DNA from: Duganella sp. Root336D2
Lineage (GTDB): Bacteria; Pseudomonadota; Gammaproteobacteria; Burkholderiales; Burkholderiaceae_D
Reading direction: 5' to 3'
Length of the DNA stretch: 64,000 nt
Assembly: GCF_001425005.1 (NCBI RefSeq)
Contig: NZ_LMDB01000039.1
Span: 124,001 to 188,000, forward strand
Positions 7,876 to 18,727 of this stretch are shown piece by piece; within the stretch, counting starts at the first letter, position 1, and every line of letters begins with the position of its first letter. The notes under the pieces are model-generated. The model was not told where the DNA came from and did no database searches. It saw only the letters and a list, made by a program, of their open reading frames with translations. Both the position numbers and the translations under genes were made by a program.

Positions 7876-9276
7876 TCATGCTTTGAATGTGACCCAGGGC
7901 CGGAATCGGGCAACCGCCTGGATCAGGCCTGCCTCCTCCTGCGCCGCGATCACCGGACCGATTGGCTTGTAGGCATCCGGTGCTTCTTCAATACGCCTTT
8001 CTTCACGCAAGGTGACGCATTGCCAGGCTTGCTCACCTGTTGCCCCGCCAGGGCGCTGGGCCCGCGTTTCCTGCCGGCGCAGGCGCCGCCCGGCACCGTG
8101 GCTGCACGACCATAGCCAGTCGGCACGGCCCAAGCCTGTGGCGAGGAAGGAGCTGTCGCCCATGGAGCCTGGAATCAGGGCGAACTGGCCATCGTGCGCC
8201 GGCGTTGCGCCCTTGCGGTGGATGTTCATGCCCTGCTCGGCCAGGACAACGTTATGCGGCACGTCGACAACCAGCCGCGATGCGGAGGCGCCGACGGTTG
8301 CTTCCAGGTCCTTCCGCACCAGCTCCGCCAGCACCAGGCGATTGGCCCAGGCATAGCGTGCCGCCACGCCCATCGCTTCCAGGTATTCCAGTGCCAGCGG
8401 CCCGGACAGTCCATACAGGCCGCTCTCCGGATGGCGCACGCCGGCCGGCCATTCAGCGCGGGCCCGGTCCATCCAGGCCTGGCCGACGAAGAATCCAAGA
8501 TCACGCGAGCCGCTGTGGATCATGACGACCACATCGCCGGCTTTCAGGCCCGCGCGATAGGCGGCATGGCGATCCAGCACCTCTTCGACCACCTGCAATT
8601 CGACAAAGTGATTGCCCCCGCCGGGCGTGCCGAGGTTGGGGTCGCGGAATACCGCGTGGCGGCGGCCGGTGAACGCTTCCGGCGCATGCCTTGCACAGCC
8701 GGCAAAGCTTTGCAGTCCAATGCAGCGCGCCAGCTCCTCCTGCAGCCGGGCGTGATCCATTTCGCCCCACAATCCCTGGCGCGGTATCTGGTGCAGGAAG
8801 GCCTCCGGGCCAAGGTCGAACAGGGCGCGGAAAGCTGCCGTGGTCGCAGGCACGTCGCGGCCGTTATCGAGCAGGCTGCGCGTCAGGCGCTGCAGCAGGC
8901 GCTCCTTGTGCGGTTCGAGCTGCTGCAGCGTGTGCCCGGTGGTCAGCAAGCGCATGCCGCAGTTGATGTCGGTACCGATTGCGGCGGGAATGACGAAATC
9001 GCCGTCGGTCGCAACGATGCTCCCCACCGGTGCGATCGAACCGGGATGGAAGTCGGGCGTGGCGCACGCCTTGCACACGCCGCGCGCATCGTCATGACTG
9101 CGCACGGAGGCGAATTCAAGCAGCTGGCGCACGGCCTTTTCTTCCAGGGGAAGGCTGGCCGGCAAAAGGACCTGTGCCTGCGCCTTTTCGTTATGGATCT
9201 GGTAGACACCATCGCGGTAGTTGACGATGATGCCGGAACGGGCAAAGGCCCGTTGAAGTCGAGTGTAATTGTTCAT
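7876..9276 (-). CDS. rtcB: RtcB family RNA-splicing ligase
   Basis: GTP- and Mn-dependent RNA ligase that joins 2',3'-cyclic phosphate (or 3'-phosphate) and 5'-OH RNA ends. It has 466 residues from the ATG at 9276. Metal-binding motifs are GTDINCGMR (Asp103, Cys106), GGGNHFVE and IHSGSRDLG; the guanylylated histidine is in CSHGAGRR near residue 390. No rtcA, archease or rtcR gene is nearby, unlike the classical rtcBA operon. It ends 87 bp before ohyA and may be separately expressed. Family assignment is firm; the physiological substrate is unknown. Confidence 0.93.
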   Translation of the reverse strand: MNNYTRLQRAFARSGIIVNYRDGVYQIHNEKAQAQVLLPASLPLEEKAVRQLLEFASVRSHDDARGVCKACATPDFHPGSIAPVGSIVATDGDFVIPAAIGTDINCGMRLLTTGHTLQQLEPHKERLLQRLTRSLLDNGRDVPATTAAFRALFDLGPEAFLHQIPRQGLWGEMDHARLQEELARCIGLQSFAGCARHAPEAFTGRRHAVFRDPNLGTPGGGNHFVELQVVEEVLDRHAAYRAGLKAGDVVVMIHSGSRDLGFFVGQAWMDRARAEWPAGVRHPESGLYGLSGPLALEYLEAMGVAARYAWANRLVLAELVRKDLEATVGASASRLVVDVPHNVVLAEQGMNIHRKGATPAHDGQFALIPGSMGDSSFLATGLGRADWLWSCSHGAGRRLRRQETRAQRPGGATGEQAWQCVTLREERRIEEAPDAYKPIGPVIAAQEEAGLIQAVARFRPWVTFKA

Positions 9277-9378
9277 GGCTGCCAGGGACGTAGTGAGAAC
9301 CCGCGACGTTCGCGGTAGACGTCCTCGCTTGCAGCAGCGCATTCAAGGAAGGAAAAGCGGCGCTAGTCTAGCACGGTT

Positions 9379-12168
9379 TTATGCGGCGGTGGCGTGCGGG
9401 GTAGCTGCGGTGGGGATCGATTGCTGGTGCAGCAGCGCATCGAAGTCGGCGGCCGGCAAAGGGCGGGCGAACAGGTAGCCCTGGCCGTAGTCGCAGCCGG
9501 CGCCGGCCAGCAGGTCGCGCTGTTCGGTGGTTTCCACGCCTTCGGCGATCACGCTCAGGCCCAGTTTGTGGGCCATCACGATGATCGCGTCGGACAAGGC
9601 CATATCGCTCGAATCGGGCGCAAGGTTGCGGGTGAAGCTGCGGTCGATCTTCAGGTAGTCGATGTCGAATTTCTTCAGGTAGGACAGCGAGGAATAGCCG
9701 GTGCCGAAGTCGTCCAGCGCGACCTGGATGCCGGCATCGCGCAGTTGCAGAAGCTTGTCGGTGACGCTGGTGTTCGCATCGAGCAGCAAGCCTTCCGTGA
9801 TTTCCACCACGATGCTTTCGCCGGGAACACCGAGCTGCTGCAGGTGGGCCAGCCAGTCGGCATAGCTGCCGCGCTCGCGCTGGAATTCCAGCGGCGACTG
9901 GTTCAGGCTGACCTGGAAGCCAGGATGCACCTCCTCGCGCCAGCGCTTGACCCACTGCGCGGATTCGCGGAACACCCATTCGCCGATATCGACAATCAGG
10001 CCGCTCGATTCGGCCAGCGGGATGAACTCCAGCGGGCTGACCATGCCGCGCTGCGGGTGTTCCCAGCGGATCAGCGCTTCGGCCTTGTGGATCTTGCCGG
10101 TCTGGAGATGCACGATAGGCTGGAAGTACAGCTTGAGCTGGTTGCCTTTCAAAGCGCCGCGCAAGTCGTTGGTCAGGCGCATGCGGTTCAGCGCTGCGAC
10201 CTGCAAGGCCGGCGTGAAGTAGCTGAAGCGGTTACGCCCGGCGCCTTTGGCGGCGTACATGGCCTGGTCGGCGTGCTTCAGCAAGTCTTCCATATTGCCG
10301 GCATCGTCCGGGTAGATGGTGATGCCGATCGAGGCTGAGACGAACGCCTGCTCCTGCCCGAGCTGGAACGGCATGCGCAGGCTGTCGATGATGTGCTGGG
10401 CGATGTCCTCTACCCGGTCCACTTCCGACAGCTCCGGCAGGATCACGGTGAATTCATCGCCGCCCAGGCGCGAAACGGTGTCCGACTGGCGCACGCAGGC
10501 GCCGATGCGGCGCGCCGCTTCCACCAGCAGCACGTCGCCCTGGTGGTGGCCCAGGGTGTCGTTGACTTCCTTGAAGTGGTCAAGGTCGATGAACAGGATG
10601 GCGATGCGGGTGCCGTCGCGGCGCGACTTCAGGATATCGTGCTGCAGGCGATCGAGGAACATGCGCCGGTTCGGCAACTGCGTCAGCGTGTCGAAGTTGG
10701 CTTGCTGCCAGATCAGGGCTTCGGTTTCCTTCTTGTCGGTGATGTCTTCGATCATGCACAGGTGGTGCGGCTGGCTTTCCGTGCCGACCGCGTTCATCGA
10801 AGCTTCCACCCAGACGATACGCCCGTCGGGGCGCACCAGGCGCGTCTCGATCTTGAAGCCGGCAATCTGCTGCGCCGTCAACTGCGCCATCTTTTCCTGT
10901 TCCGGCGCGACGTCGTCCGGATGGCAGATTTCCAGCCAGCGGCTGTGGCGCATCTCTTGCGCCGAGCGCCCCGCAATTTCCGCAAAGCGCGGGTTCACAT
11001 CGCGGAACTGGCCGTCGCCTGAATCGATCAGGGCAATGCCCATCGGCGCCGCTTCGAACATGGTGCGGAAGCGCTGCTCGCCCTTGCGGATGGTTTCCTC
11101 GGCGCGCGTGCGTTCGCGCGTGAGCAGGGAGAAGTGGATCATGGCGCCCAGCACCAGCAGGCCCGCCGCCACGCCCAGCACGCGGTACAGCCAGGTCAGG
11201 TCGGAGCCGGGATCGGCGTTGTACAGGAAGCCGGCCCAGGTCGCACCTTTCGGCAGCATGCCCAGTTCCGTGTAAACATCGGCGATGTGCTGCCAGCGGT
11301 CCGGGTTCATGTAGCCGATTTCCACCAGCACCGGCTGCACCAGCGGCACCATCTGGCGCGCTTCGTACAGCAGGTGCATGCGGTCGTGCTGGCGCGAGTA
11401 CTTGTTGAGGATCAGGTCGACGATTTCTTCCTGGTGGCTCATGGCGTACTGCCAGCCGCGCATGCTGGCGGCGCGGAAGGCGCGCACGCGGTCCGGGTGA
11501 TCCTTGATTTCCGCTTCGCTGGTGAACAGGTTGTCGCCGTAAAAATCAATGCCGGCTGCGCGCGGGCTGTAGATATCGTACGGGAAACCGAGGCGGTCCA
11601 GGTAGTCCGGCTCATTGGTCACGTAGATCGACATGGCGTCGACCTTGCCCTTCACCAGGTCGTCCGGATTGAAGCTGTGCTCCACGCGCACCAGCTGGTT
11701 GTTGGCAATGCCTTCCTTGCGCAGGTAGGCCATGACTTCGTCCGCCTGCGTCAGTTCATCGGTCAGGGAGCCGATCATCACGCGTTTGCCGGCGATGCTG
11801 CGGATATCCGGCGCCGGGCCGGTCTGGCGCATCGCCAGCGCATAGGGGGAATGCTGGAACACTACCGCCAGCACCACCAGCGGCTTGCCCGACAAGCGCG
11901 CCAGCAGCAGGCTGCTGCTGGCAACGCCGTATTGGGCGCGGCCATCGAGCACGGCGCGTTCCGGTTCGTTGCCGTCGCTGCCTTCCAGCATTTGCACATC
12001 GAGGCCGGCATCGCGGTAATAGCCTTTTTCCAGCGCGGCGTAATAGCCGGCGAACTGGAACTGGTGGCTGTGCTTCAACTGCAGCGTGACGCGTTCCTGC
12101 GCCTGCGCCCAGGGTGCAGGTGTCGACAGCAGCAGAAATATGAACAGGCCAGCCAGGAATTGGGGCAC
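9379..12168 (-). CDS. NMT1-type periplasmic sensor, PAS, GGDEF, EAL c-di-GMP protein
   Basis: 929-residue membrane signalling protein. A signal peptide (to about residue 23) is followed by a periplasmic NMT1/THI5-like solute-binding domain (about 25-300). Next come one membrane segment (about 333-352), a PAS domain (about 370-490), a GGDEF domain with intact LGGDEF and an RQSD inhibitory I-site five residues before it, and an EAL domain with intact EALIRW, DDFGTGYSS and EGVET motifs. Both c-di-GMP synthesis and breakdown could therefore work. The NMT1 domain normally binds thiamine-precursor-like pyrimidines, so a small-molecule-gated c-di-GMP output is likely. It is a single-gene unit between ygiQ and rtcB. 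Confidence 0.92.
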   Translation of the reverse strand: MPQFLAGLFIFLLLSTPAPWAQAQERVTLQLKHSHQFQFAGYYAALEKGYYRDAGLDVQMLEGSDGNEPERAVLDGRAQYGVASSSLLLARLSGKPLVVLAVVFQHSPYALAMRQTGPAPDIRSIAGKRVMIGSLTDELTQADEVMAYLRKEGIANNQLVRVEHSFNPDDLVKGKVDAMSIYVTNEPDYLDRLGFPYDIYSPRAAGIDFYGDNLFTSEAEIKDHPDRVRAFRAASMRGWQYAMSHQEEIVDLILNKYSRQHDRMHLLYEARQMVPLVQPVLVEIGYMNPDRWQHIADVYTELGMLPKGATWAGFLYNADPGSDLTWLYRVLGVAAGLLVLGAMIHFSLLTRERTRAEETIRKGEQRFRTMFEAAPMGIALIDSGDGQFRDVNPRFAEIAGRSAQEMRHSRWLEICHPDDVAPEQEKMAQLTAQQIAGFKIETRLVRPDGRIVWVEASMNAVGTESQPHHLCMIEDITDKKETEALIWQQANFDTLTQLPNRRMFLDRLQHDILKSRRDGTRIAILFIDLDHFKEVNDTLGHHQGDVLLVEAARRIGACVRQSDTVSRLGGDEFTVILPELSEVDRVEDIAQHIIDSLRMPFQLGQEQAFVSASIGITIYPDDAGNMEDLLKHADQAMYAAKGAGRNRFSYFTPALQVAALNRMRLTNDLRGALKGNQLKLYFQPIVHLQTGKIHKAEALIRWEHPQRGMVSPLEFIPLAESSGLIVDIGEWVFRESAQWVKRWREEVHPGFQVSLNQSPLEFQRERGSYADWLAHLQQLGVPGESIVVEITEGLLLDANTSVTDKLLQLRDAGIQVALDDFGTGYSSLSYLKKFDIDYLKIDRSFTRNLAPDSSDMALSDAIIVMAHKLGLSVIAEGVETTEQRDLLAGAGCDYGQGYLFARPLPAADFDALLHQQSIPTAATPHATAA

Positions 12169-12301
12169 GTTTTCTTCCGGATACGAAGTTGGCAGAGTCT
12201 ACAAGCCGATTGTATCCGCTTCGCTGCACGCAGCGCGCCGAAGTGTGGCATTCCTGCTGCAAAATCCTATGGAATTGCAGCAGGTGATAGCACGTAGCGT
12301 C

Positions 12302-14611
<2,310 letters not shown>

Positions 14612-14720
14612 CCCGGCATTGTACCGGAAATCACTGGCTTCCGCCCATCGCCGCGCACAAAAAACCTTTAAATTTCAGTAACTTGTGACGTTCCAGCAAG
14701 GCGTTTCCGGTAAATACACA

Positions 14721-14748
14721 TTGCACATCGTGACATTTTTGCTATAAC
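14721..14748 (+). promoter_or_regulatory. Sigma-70-type promoter for the 14780 membrane protein gene
   Basis: TTGCAC (14721-14726), a 16-bp spacer and TATAAC (14743-14748) lie 32 bp before the start codon. The match to the -35/-10 consensus is good and the flanking sequence is AT-rich relative to the genome. Confidence 0.55.
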
Positions 14749-14779
14749 GGGTATACAACGTCTTCCATGGAGCGTAATC

Positions 14780-15292
14780 ATGCGACGCAGACTGTACTAC
14801 ATGCTTCCCAATGTAAAAGCCGCCCGCGCAGAACTGGACGAACTGCTGCTGGCACGCATCGAAGAACGGCATATCCACTTCATGGCAAAAGAGGGCACCC
14901 TGCCCGACGACATGCCAGATTGCAATTTCCTGCTGCGAACGGACCTGATCCACGGCGCCAAGCTGGGGATCGCCATTGGCGCGATTGTGGGGCTGTGTGC
15001 CGGCATCTTCCTGGTCGTTTTCCCACCCGAAGGGCTGACCCTGCGCACCATGACCATCTTGCTGGTCACGCTGGGCGGTGCACTGTTCGGCGGCTGGGCC
15101 AGCGGCATGAATGCGGCGGCCGTCCCCAACAAGAAGCTGGAACAGTACTCAGAGCGTATTGAACAAGGTCAGGTTTTGATGATGGTCGACGTGCCGGTGC
15201 GGCGCATGAAGGAGATCGAGGAAATGATCGCCAAACGTCATCCTGACTTCAACTTTGGCGGTGAAGAACCGCCCATGCTGGCCTTCCCATAA
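14780..15292 (+). CDS. Conserved membrane protein with two transmembrane segments (DUF1269-like)
   Basis: 170-residue protein. A cytoplasmic-looking N-terminal part (residues 1-55) is followed by two hydrophobic glycine-rich segments (about 62-80 and 93-110) and a C-terminal stretch with VDVPVRRMKEIEEMIAKRHPDFNFGGEEP. The arrangement (short helical head, glycine-zipper-like hairpin, charged tail) resembles DUF1269-type membrane proteins, whose function is unknown. It is monocistronic, with a recognisable promoter and a terminator immediately downstream. Confidence 0.8.
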   Translation: MRRRLYYMLPNVKAARAELDELLLARIEERHIHFMAKEGTLPDDMPDCNFLLRTDLIHGAKLGIAIGAIVGLCAGIFLVVFPPEGLTLRTMTILLVTLGGALFGGWASGMNAAAVPNKKLEQYSERIEQGQVLMMVDVPVRRMKEIEEMIAKRHPDFNFGGEEPPMLAFP

Positions 15293-15349
15293 GGCCAGCC
15301 TCCCGGGGACCGGCCGGACAGCCGGTACAACCCCGGGTTCTATACTGAA

Positions 15350-15375
15350 GGCGGGCTGCGGCCCGCCTTTCTTTT
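15350..15375 (+). terminator. Rho-independent terminator after the 14780 gene
   Basis: GGCGGGC, TGCG loop, GCCCGCC followed by TTTCTTTT: a 7-bp GC stem plus T-tract on the plus strand. It lies between two convergent genes. Confidence 0.85.
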
Positions 15376-15384
15376 GATCTGTTG

Positions 15385-15657
15385 TTAGATTCCCATATTC
15401 CCCAGGATGCGCGTAAGTTCGCGCAAAGTAGGCTCCAATGCCGGGTGTTTGGCAGCAAACTTGGCAGTGATTTCCTGAGTGCGTTCGGCCAGGCCGTAGG
15501 TGGAGGTGCCGCCTTCGGGCTGCGGCGGCTGGTCGAGGATCAGCTTGATGTCGCCATCGAGCTGGCGCAACAGGCTTTGCAATTCCTCATCGACCGGACC
15601 GTGGTGGGCCAGCGTGGCGTGCAAGTGGCGCAGGGTCTCCTTCAGCTTGGTGTCCAT
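15385..15657 (-). CDS. DUF4404 family protein
   Basis: Small 90-residue soluble, mostly helical protein beginning MDTKLKETLRHLHATLA, with a central linker (QPPQPEGGTST) and a C-terminal helix LRELTRILGNMGI. It matches the pattern of the DUF4404 family found in Beta- and Gammaproteobacteria, which has no known function. It lies downstream of the M3 peptidase on the same strand, 132 bp away. Confidence 0.75.
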   Translation of the reverse strand: MDTKLKETLRHLHATLAHHGPVDEELQSLLRQLDGDIKLILDQPPQPEGGTSTYGLAERTQEITAKFAAKHPALEPTLRELTRILGNMGI

Positions 15658-15751
15658 GATCCCTTTCCCCGGTGAAGTGGCGATCCCTCTTTATACACCC
15701 ATCCGCCGTGAGCAGCTACGGATGTGCTCAATCCGGCGGCCTCCGGCCCGC

Positions 15752-15780
15752 GCGAGCGCAGGAAGGTTTCATGCGCTCGC
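15752..15780. other. Hairpin downstream of the M3 peptidase gene
   Basis: Perfect 9-bp inverted repeat GCGAGCGCA / TGCGCTCGC with an 11-nt loop, just past the stop of the peptidase gene. No T-tract follows on either strand; it is perhaps an mRNA 3' stabiliser or a Rho-assisted end. Confidence 0.4.
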
Positions 15781-15789
15781 GGACACAGC

Positions 15790-17898
15790 TTACTTAAGAC
15801 CGCGGCGCTCCAGCAACGGATCGATCCTGGCATCGCGGCCGCGGAATTCGCGGTACATCTGCATCGCATCCATTGTGCCGCCTTTGGACAGCAGGGCTTT
15901 GCGGAAATGGTCGCCGTTCCTGCGCTGCAGGCCGCCGTTCTCGGTGAACCATTCAACGGTATCGGCATCCAGCTTCTCCGACCACAGGTAGCCGTAGTAG
16001 CCCGCCGAGTAACCACCCGCGAACACGTGCGAGAAGTAGGTGGTGCGGTAGCGCGGCGGCACCGGCGAGAAATCAACGCCGGCGTCCTTCAGCACCGACG
16101 ACTCGAAGCCCAGCACGTCGGTCGGGATCTTGTCGGCTGGCAGCTGGTGCCAGCGTTGGTCCAGGATCGAGGCAGCCAGGTATTCAGTGGTGCGGAAGCC
16201 TTCGTTGAACTTGGCGGAAGCCTGTACCTTGTCCAGCAGTTCCTTCGGCATTGGCGCACCGGTCTGGTAGTGCCTGGCGTAGTTGTTCAGGATTTCCGGC
16301 CAGGCCATCCACATTTCGTTGACCTGCGACGGGAATTCCACGAAGTCGCGCGGCACGCGGGTACCGGCGAAGCGCGGGTACTTCACATCGGAGAACATGC
16401 CGTGCAGCGCATGGCCGAATTCATGGAACAGGGTGCGCGCCTCGTCGTAGGTCAGCAAGGTCGGCTCGCCGGCTGCCGGCTTGGGAATGTTCAGGTGGTT
16501 GGCCACCACCGGCTTGGTGCCCATCAGCTTGGACTGCGACACGTAGGCATTCATCCAGGCGCCGCCACGCTTGTTGCTGCGCGCGTAGAAGTCGCCCAGG
16601 AAGATCGCCAGCTGCTTGCCGTCGGCATCGAACACATCGAACACGCGTACGTCCTGCTGGTACACCGGCAGGTCCTTGCGCTCCTTGAAGGTGATGCCGT
16701 ACACCCTGGTCGCAGCGTAGAACACCCCGTTTTTCAGCACGTTATCGAGTTCGAAGTATGGCTTGAGCTGGTTCTGGTCGAAAGCGTAGCGGGCCTGGCG
16801 CACCTTGTCGGTGTAGAAGGCCCAGTCCTGCGCCGCGTTGGCGAAGCCGCCCTTTTCCGCATCGATCACGGCCTGGATATCGGCCGATTCCTTGCGCGCG
16901 TTGTTCACGGCAGGCTTGGACAGTTCGCCCAGCAGCTTGTTGACGGCGTCGGTGTCGTGTGCGGTCTGGTCTTCCAGCTGGTAGGCCGCGTGCGAGGCAT
17001 AGCCCAGCAGCGCAGCGCGATCGGCGCGCAGCTTGGCGATCTTCAGCACGACGTCGCGGTTGTCGAAATCGCCGCCGCGGCTGCCGCGCGCGAGCGAAGT
17101 AGCCAGCAGGCGTTCGCGCGTGGTGCGATTGGTCAGCACTTCCAGCGGCGCCTGGCCGGTGGTGTTGGCGATGGCGATCAGGAATTTGCCGTCCATGCCT
17201 TTGGCCTTGGCTGCTGCAGCGGCGGCGTCGATGGCCTTGTCGGACATGCCGGCCAGTTCTTCGCGGGTATCGACCACCAGCGCCGAAGCATTGGCTTCCT
17301 TCAGCACGTTCTGGCTGAAGGTGGTGGACAGGGCGGCCAGCTGCGAGTTGTAGGCCTTCAGTTTTTCCTTGTCGGCGGCCGACAGCTTGGCGCCGGCGCG
17401 CACGAAGTCGGTGTGGTAGCGTTCCAGCAGGCGCGCGGATTCAGCATCGAGCTTCAGCTTGTCGCGCTTGTCGTACAGGGCCTTGATGCGGGCGTACAGT
17501 TTTTCGTTCAGGCGGATCGCGTCGCTGTGGGCGGACAGCTTCGGCGCCAGTTCGCGGTTCAGCGCTTCGAAGGCGTCGTTGGTGTTGGCACCGGACAGGT
17601 TGCCGAACACGGAGCTCACGCGATCGAGCAGGCGGCCCGAACGCTCCATCGCCACGATGGTGTTGTCGAAAGTCGGCGCGGCCTTGTTGTTGGCGATCTT
17701 GGCGATTTCCGCCGCCTGCTGCTTCATGCCTTCTTCATAGGCAGGACCGTAGTCTTCGTTCTTGATCTTGTCGAAGGCAGGGTAGTTCAGCGGCAGCCTG
17801 GATTCGGCTGCGAAGGGATTGGACGCCGGCAGGGCGGCATTGGCGATACCCGCGACAGCCAGGCCGGCAGCGAGCACCAGCAATTTCGGACGGAACAT
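15790..17898 (-). CDS. M3 family metallopeptidase (peptidyl-dipeptidase Dcp-like), exported
   Basis: 702-residue zinc peptidase that clips dipeptides or short peptides. The HEFGHALHG active-site motif is near residue 490, and a typical Sec signal peptide (MFRPKLLVLAAGLAVAGIANA) predicts a periplasmic location. The ATG at 17898 has a CAGGAG site 7 nt upstream; the longer frame begins without such a signal. Length and motif agree with the Dcp/oligopeptidase A family; Dcp is favoured because of the export signal. Confidence 0.93.
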   Translation of the reverse strand: MFRPKLLVLAAGLAVAGIANAALPASNPFAAESRLPLNYPAFDKIKNEDYGPAYEEGMKQQAAEIAKIANNKAAPTFDNTIVAMERSGRLLDRVSSVFGNLSGANTNDAFEALNRELAPKLSAHSDAIRLNEKLYARIKALYDKRDKLKLDAESARLLERYHTDFVRAGAKLSAADKEKLKAYNSQLAALSTTFSQNVLKEANASALVVDTREELAGMSDKAIDAAAAAAKAKGMDGKFLIAIANTTGQAPLEVLTNRTTRERLLATSLARGSRGGDFDNRDVVLKIAKLRADRAALLGYASHAAYQLEDQTAHDTDAVNKLLGELSKPAVNNARKESADIQAVIDAEKGGFANAAQDWAFYTDKVRQARYAFDQNQLKPYFELDNVLKNGVFYAATRVYGITFKERKDLPVYQQDVRVFDVFDADGKQLAIFLGDFYARSNKRGGAWMNAYVSQSKLMGTKPVVANHLNIPKPAAGEPTLLTYDEARTLFHEFGHALHGMFSDVKYPRFAGTRVPRDFVEFPSQVNEMWMAWPEILNNYARHYQTGAPMPKELLDKVQASAKFNEGFRTTEYLAASILDQRWHQLPADKIPTDVLGFESSVLKDAGVDFSPVPPRYRTTYFSHVFAGGYSAGYYGYLWSEKLDADTVEWFTENGGLQRRNGDHFRKALLSKGGTMDAMQMYREFRGRDARIDPLLERRGLK

Positions 17899-17992
17899 TC
17901 TCTCTCCTGTTTTGTAATGTTTCGAGGCGCACGATAATAGCAACCCCGCAGTGCAAAGTCATGCTGCACTGCGTATCGTAAAGTGTCAGGAA

Positions 17993-18196
17993 TCAGTAGT
18001 GCGGCGGACGCTCGTTGAGCGGGGCCTGGCTGGCCAGTGCGGAGGTGCGCACGCGCTCGGCCAGCGCGCGCACCAGGTCTTCCAGCATATCGATCTGCTT
18101 TTGCTGCTCGTAGACGCGCTGGTTCAGCGATTCCACCAGGTCTTCCTGGTGCACCAGTTTAAGTTCAATATTGACAAAACGATCTTCGCTGCTCAC
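17993..18196 (-). CDS. slyX: SlyX family protein
   Basis: 67-residue coiled-coil protein. The heptad-rich core (IELKLVHQEDLVESLNQRVYEQQKQIDMLEDLVRAL) and the C-terminal PPHY ending are hallmarks of SlyX. The function is unknown. It stands between the M3 peptidase and a cache-domain protein gene on the same strand. Confidence 0.9.
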   Translation of the reverse strand: MSSEDRFVNIELKLVHQEDLVESLNQRVYEQQKQIDMLEDLVRALAERVRTSALASQAPLNERPPHY

Positions 18197-18228
18197 GGCC
18201 TGCTCCCGCCAATGGAAAAGCAGGCATT

Positions 18229-18684
18229 TTACTCTTTCAGGTAGACGCCGCCGCAGAGAATCATGTCCTCCTCCGGCACGCAGTACATGGTTTTCGGCTC
18301 GATCTTGCCGGTGACGGGATTGTTGAATTTGTAGTCCTGCCAGAACGGGACTTTTTTCCTGGCCATTTCGACGCGCTCTTTCACGAAAGCCTTGCCGTCG
18401 ACGTCTTTCAGTTCCATCAGGTTCTTGCCGACCATCTTGGCGTTGGCGCCGTGCGCACGCACCACGCCGTCGGTGCCATACACAGTGAGGTACAGGTCGC
18501 GGTCGACGAACTGGCCGTCCTTTTTTCCGATTTCCGCAAAAGTCTTTTCGCGGCCGTTGGCTTTCAGGTAAGTCAGGGCTTTTTTTACCATCGCCTCGGC
18601 TTCAGGCTTGGTCACCATATCCGCAGCGCTGACCAGGGACGCTGCGCCCGCCATGGCGGCGAGCAGGCAAATGCGAAATAACAT
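18229..18684 (-). CDS. Periplasmic single-cache domain protein
   Basis: 151 residues with a signal peptide (MLFRICLLAAMAGAASLVSA). The single Cache_2-type fold is recognisable from AxAMVKKALTYLKANGREKTFAEIGKKDGQFVDRDLY, DGVVRAHG and the final VPEEDMILCGGVYLKE. Such lone cache proteins are thought to bind small ligands in the periplasm, often near chemotaxis genes, but none are nearby here. No partner is evident. Confidence 0.85.
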   Translation of the reverse strand: MLFRICLLAAMAGAASLVSAADMVTKPEAEAMVKKALTYLKANGREKTFAEIGKKDGQFVDRDLYLTVYGTDGVVRAHGANAKMVGKNLMELKDVDGKAFVKERVEMARKKVPFWQDYKFNNPVTGKIEPKTMYCVPEEDMILCGGVYLKE

Positions 18685-18727
18685 GGGAACCTCCTGTCAT
18701 AAGGAAGAGCACCCATGCTAGCACTAA

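Noticed and set aside
15724-17937. 737-residue plus-strand frame
   Set aside because: Antisense shadow of the M3 peptidase gene, which has a signal peptide, HEFGH motif and ribosome site.
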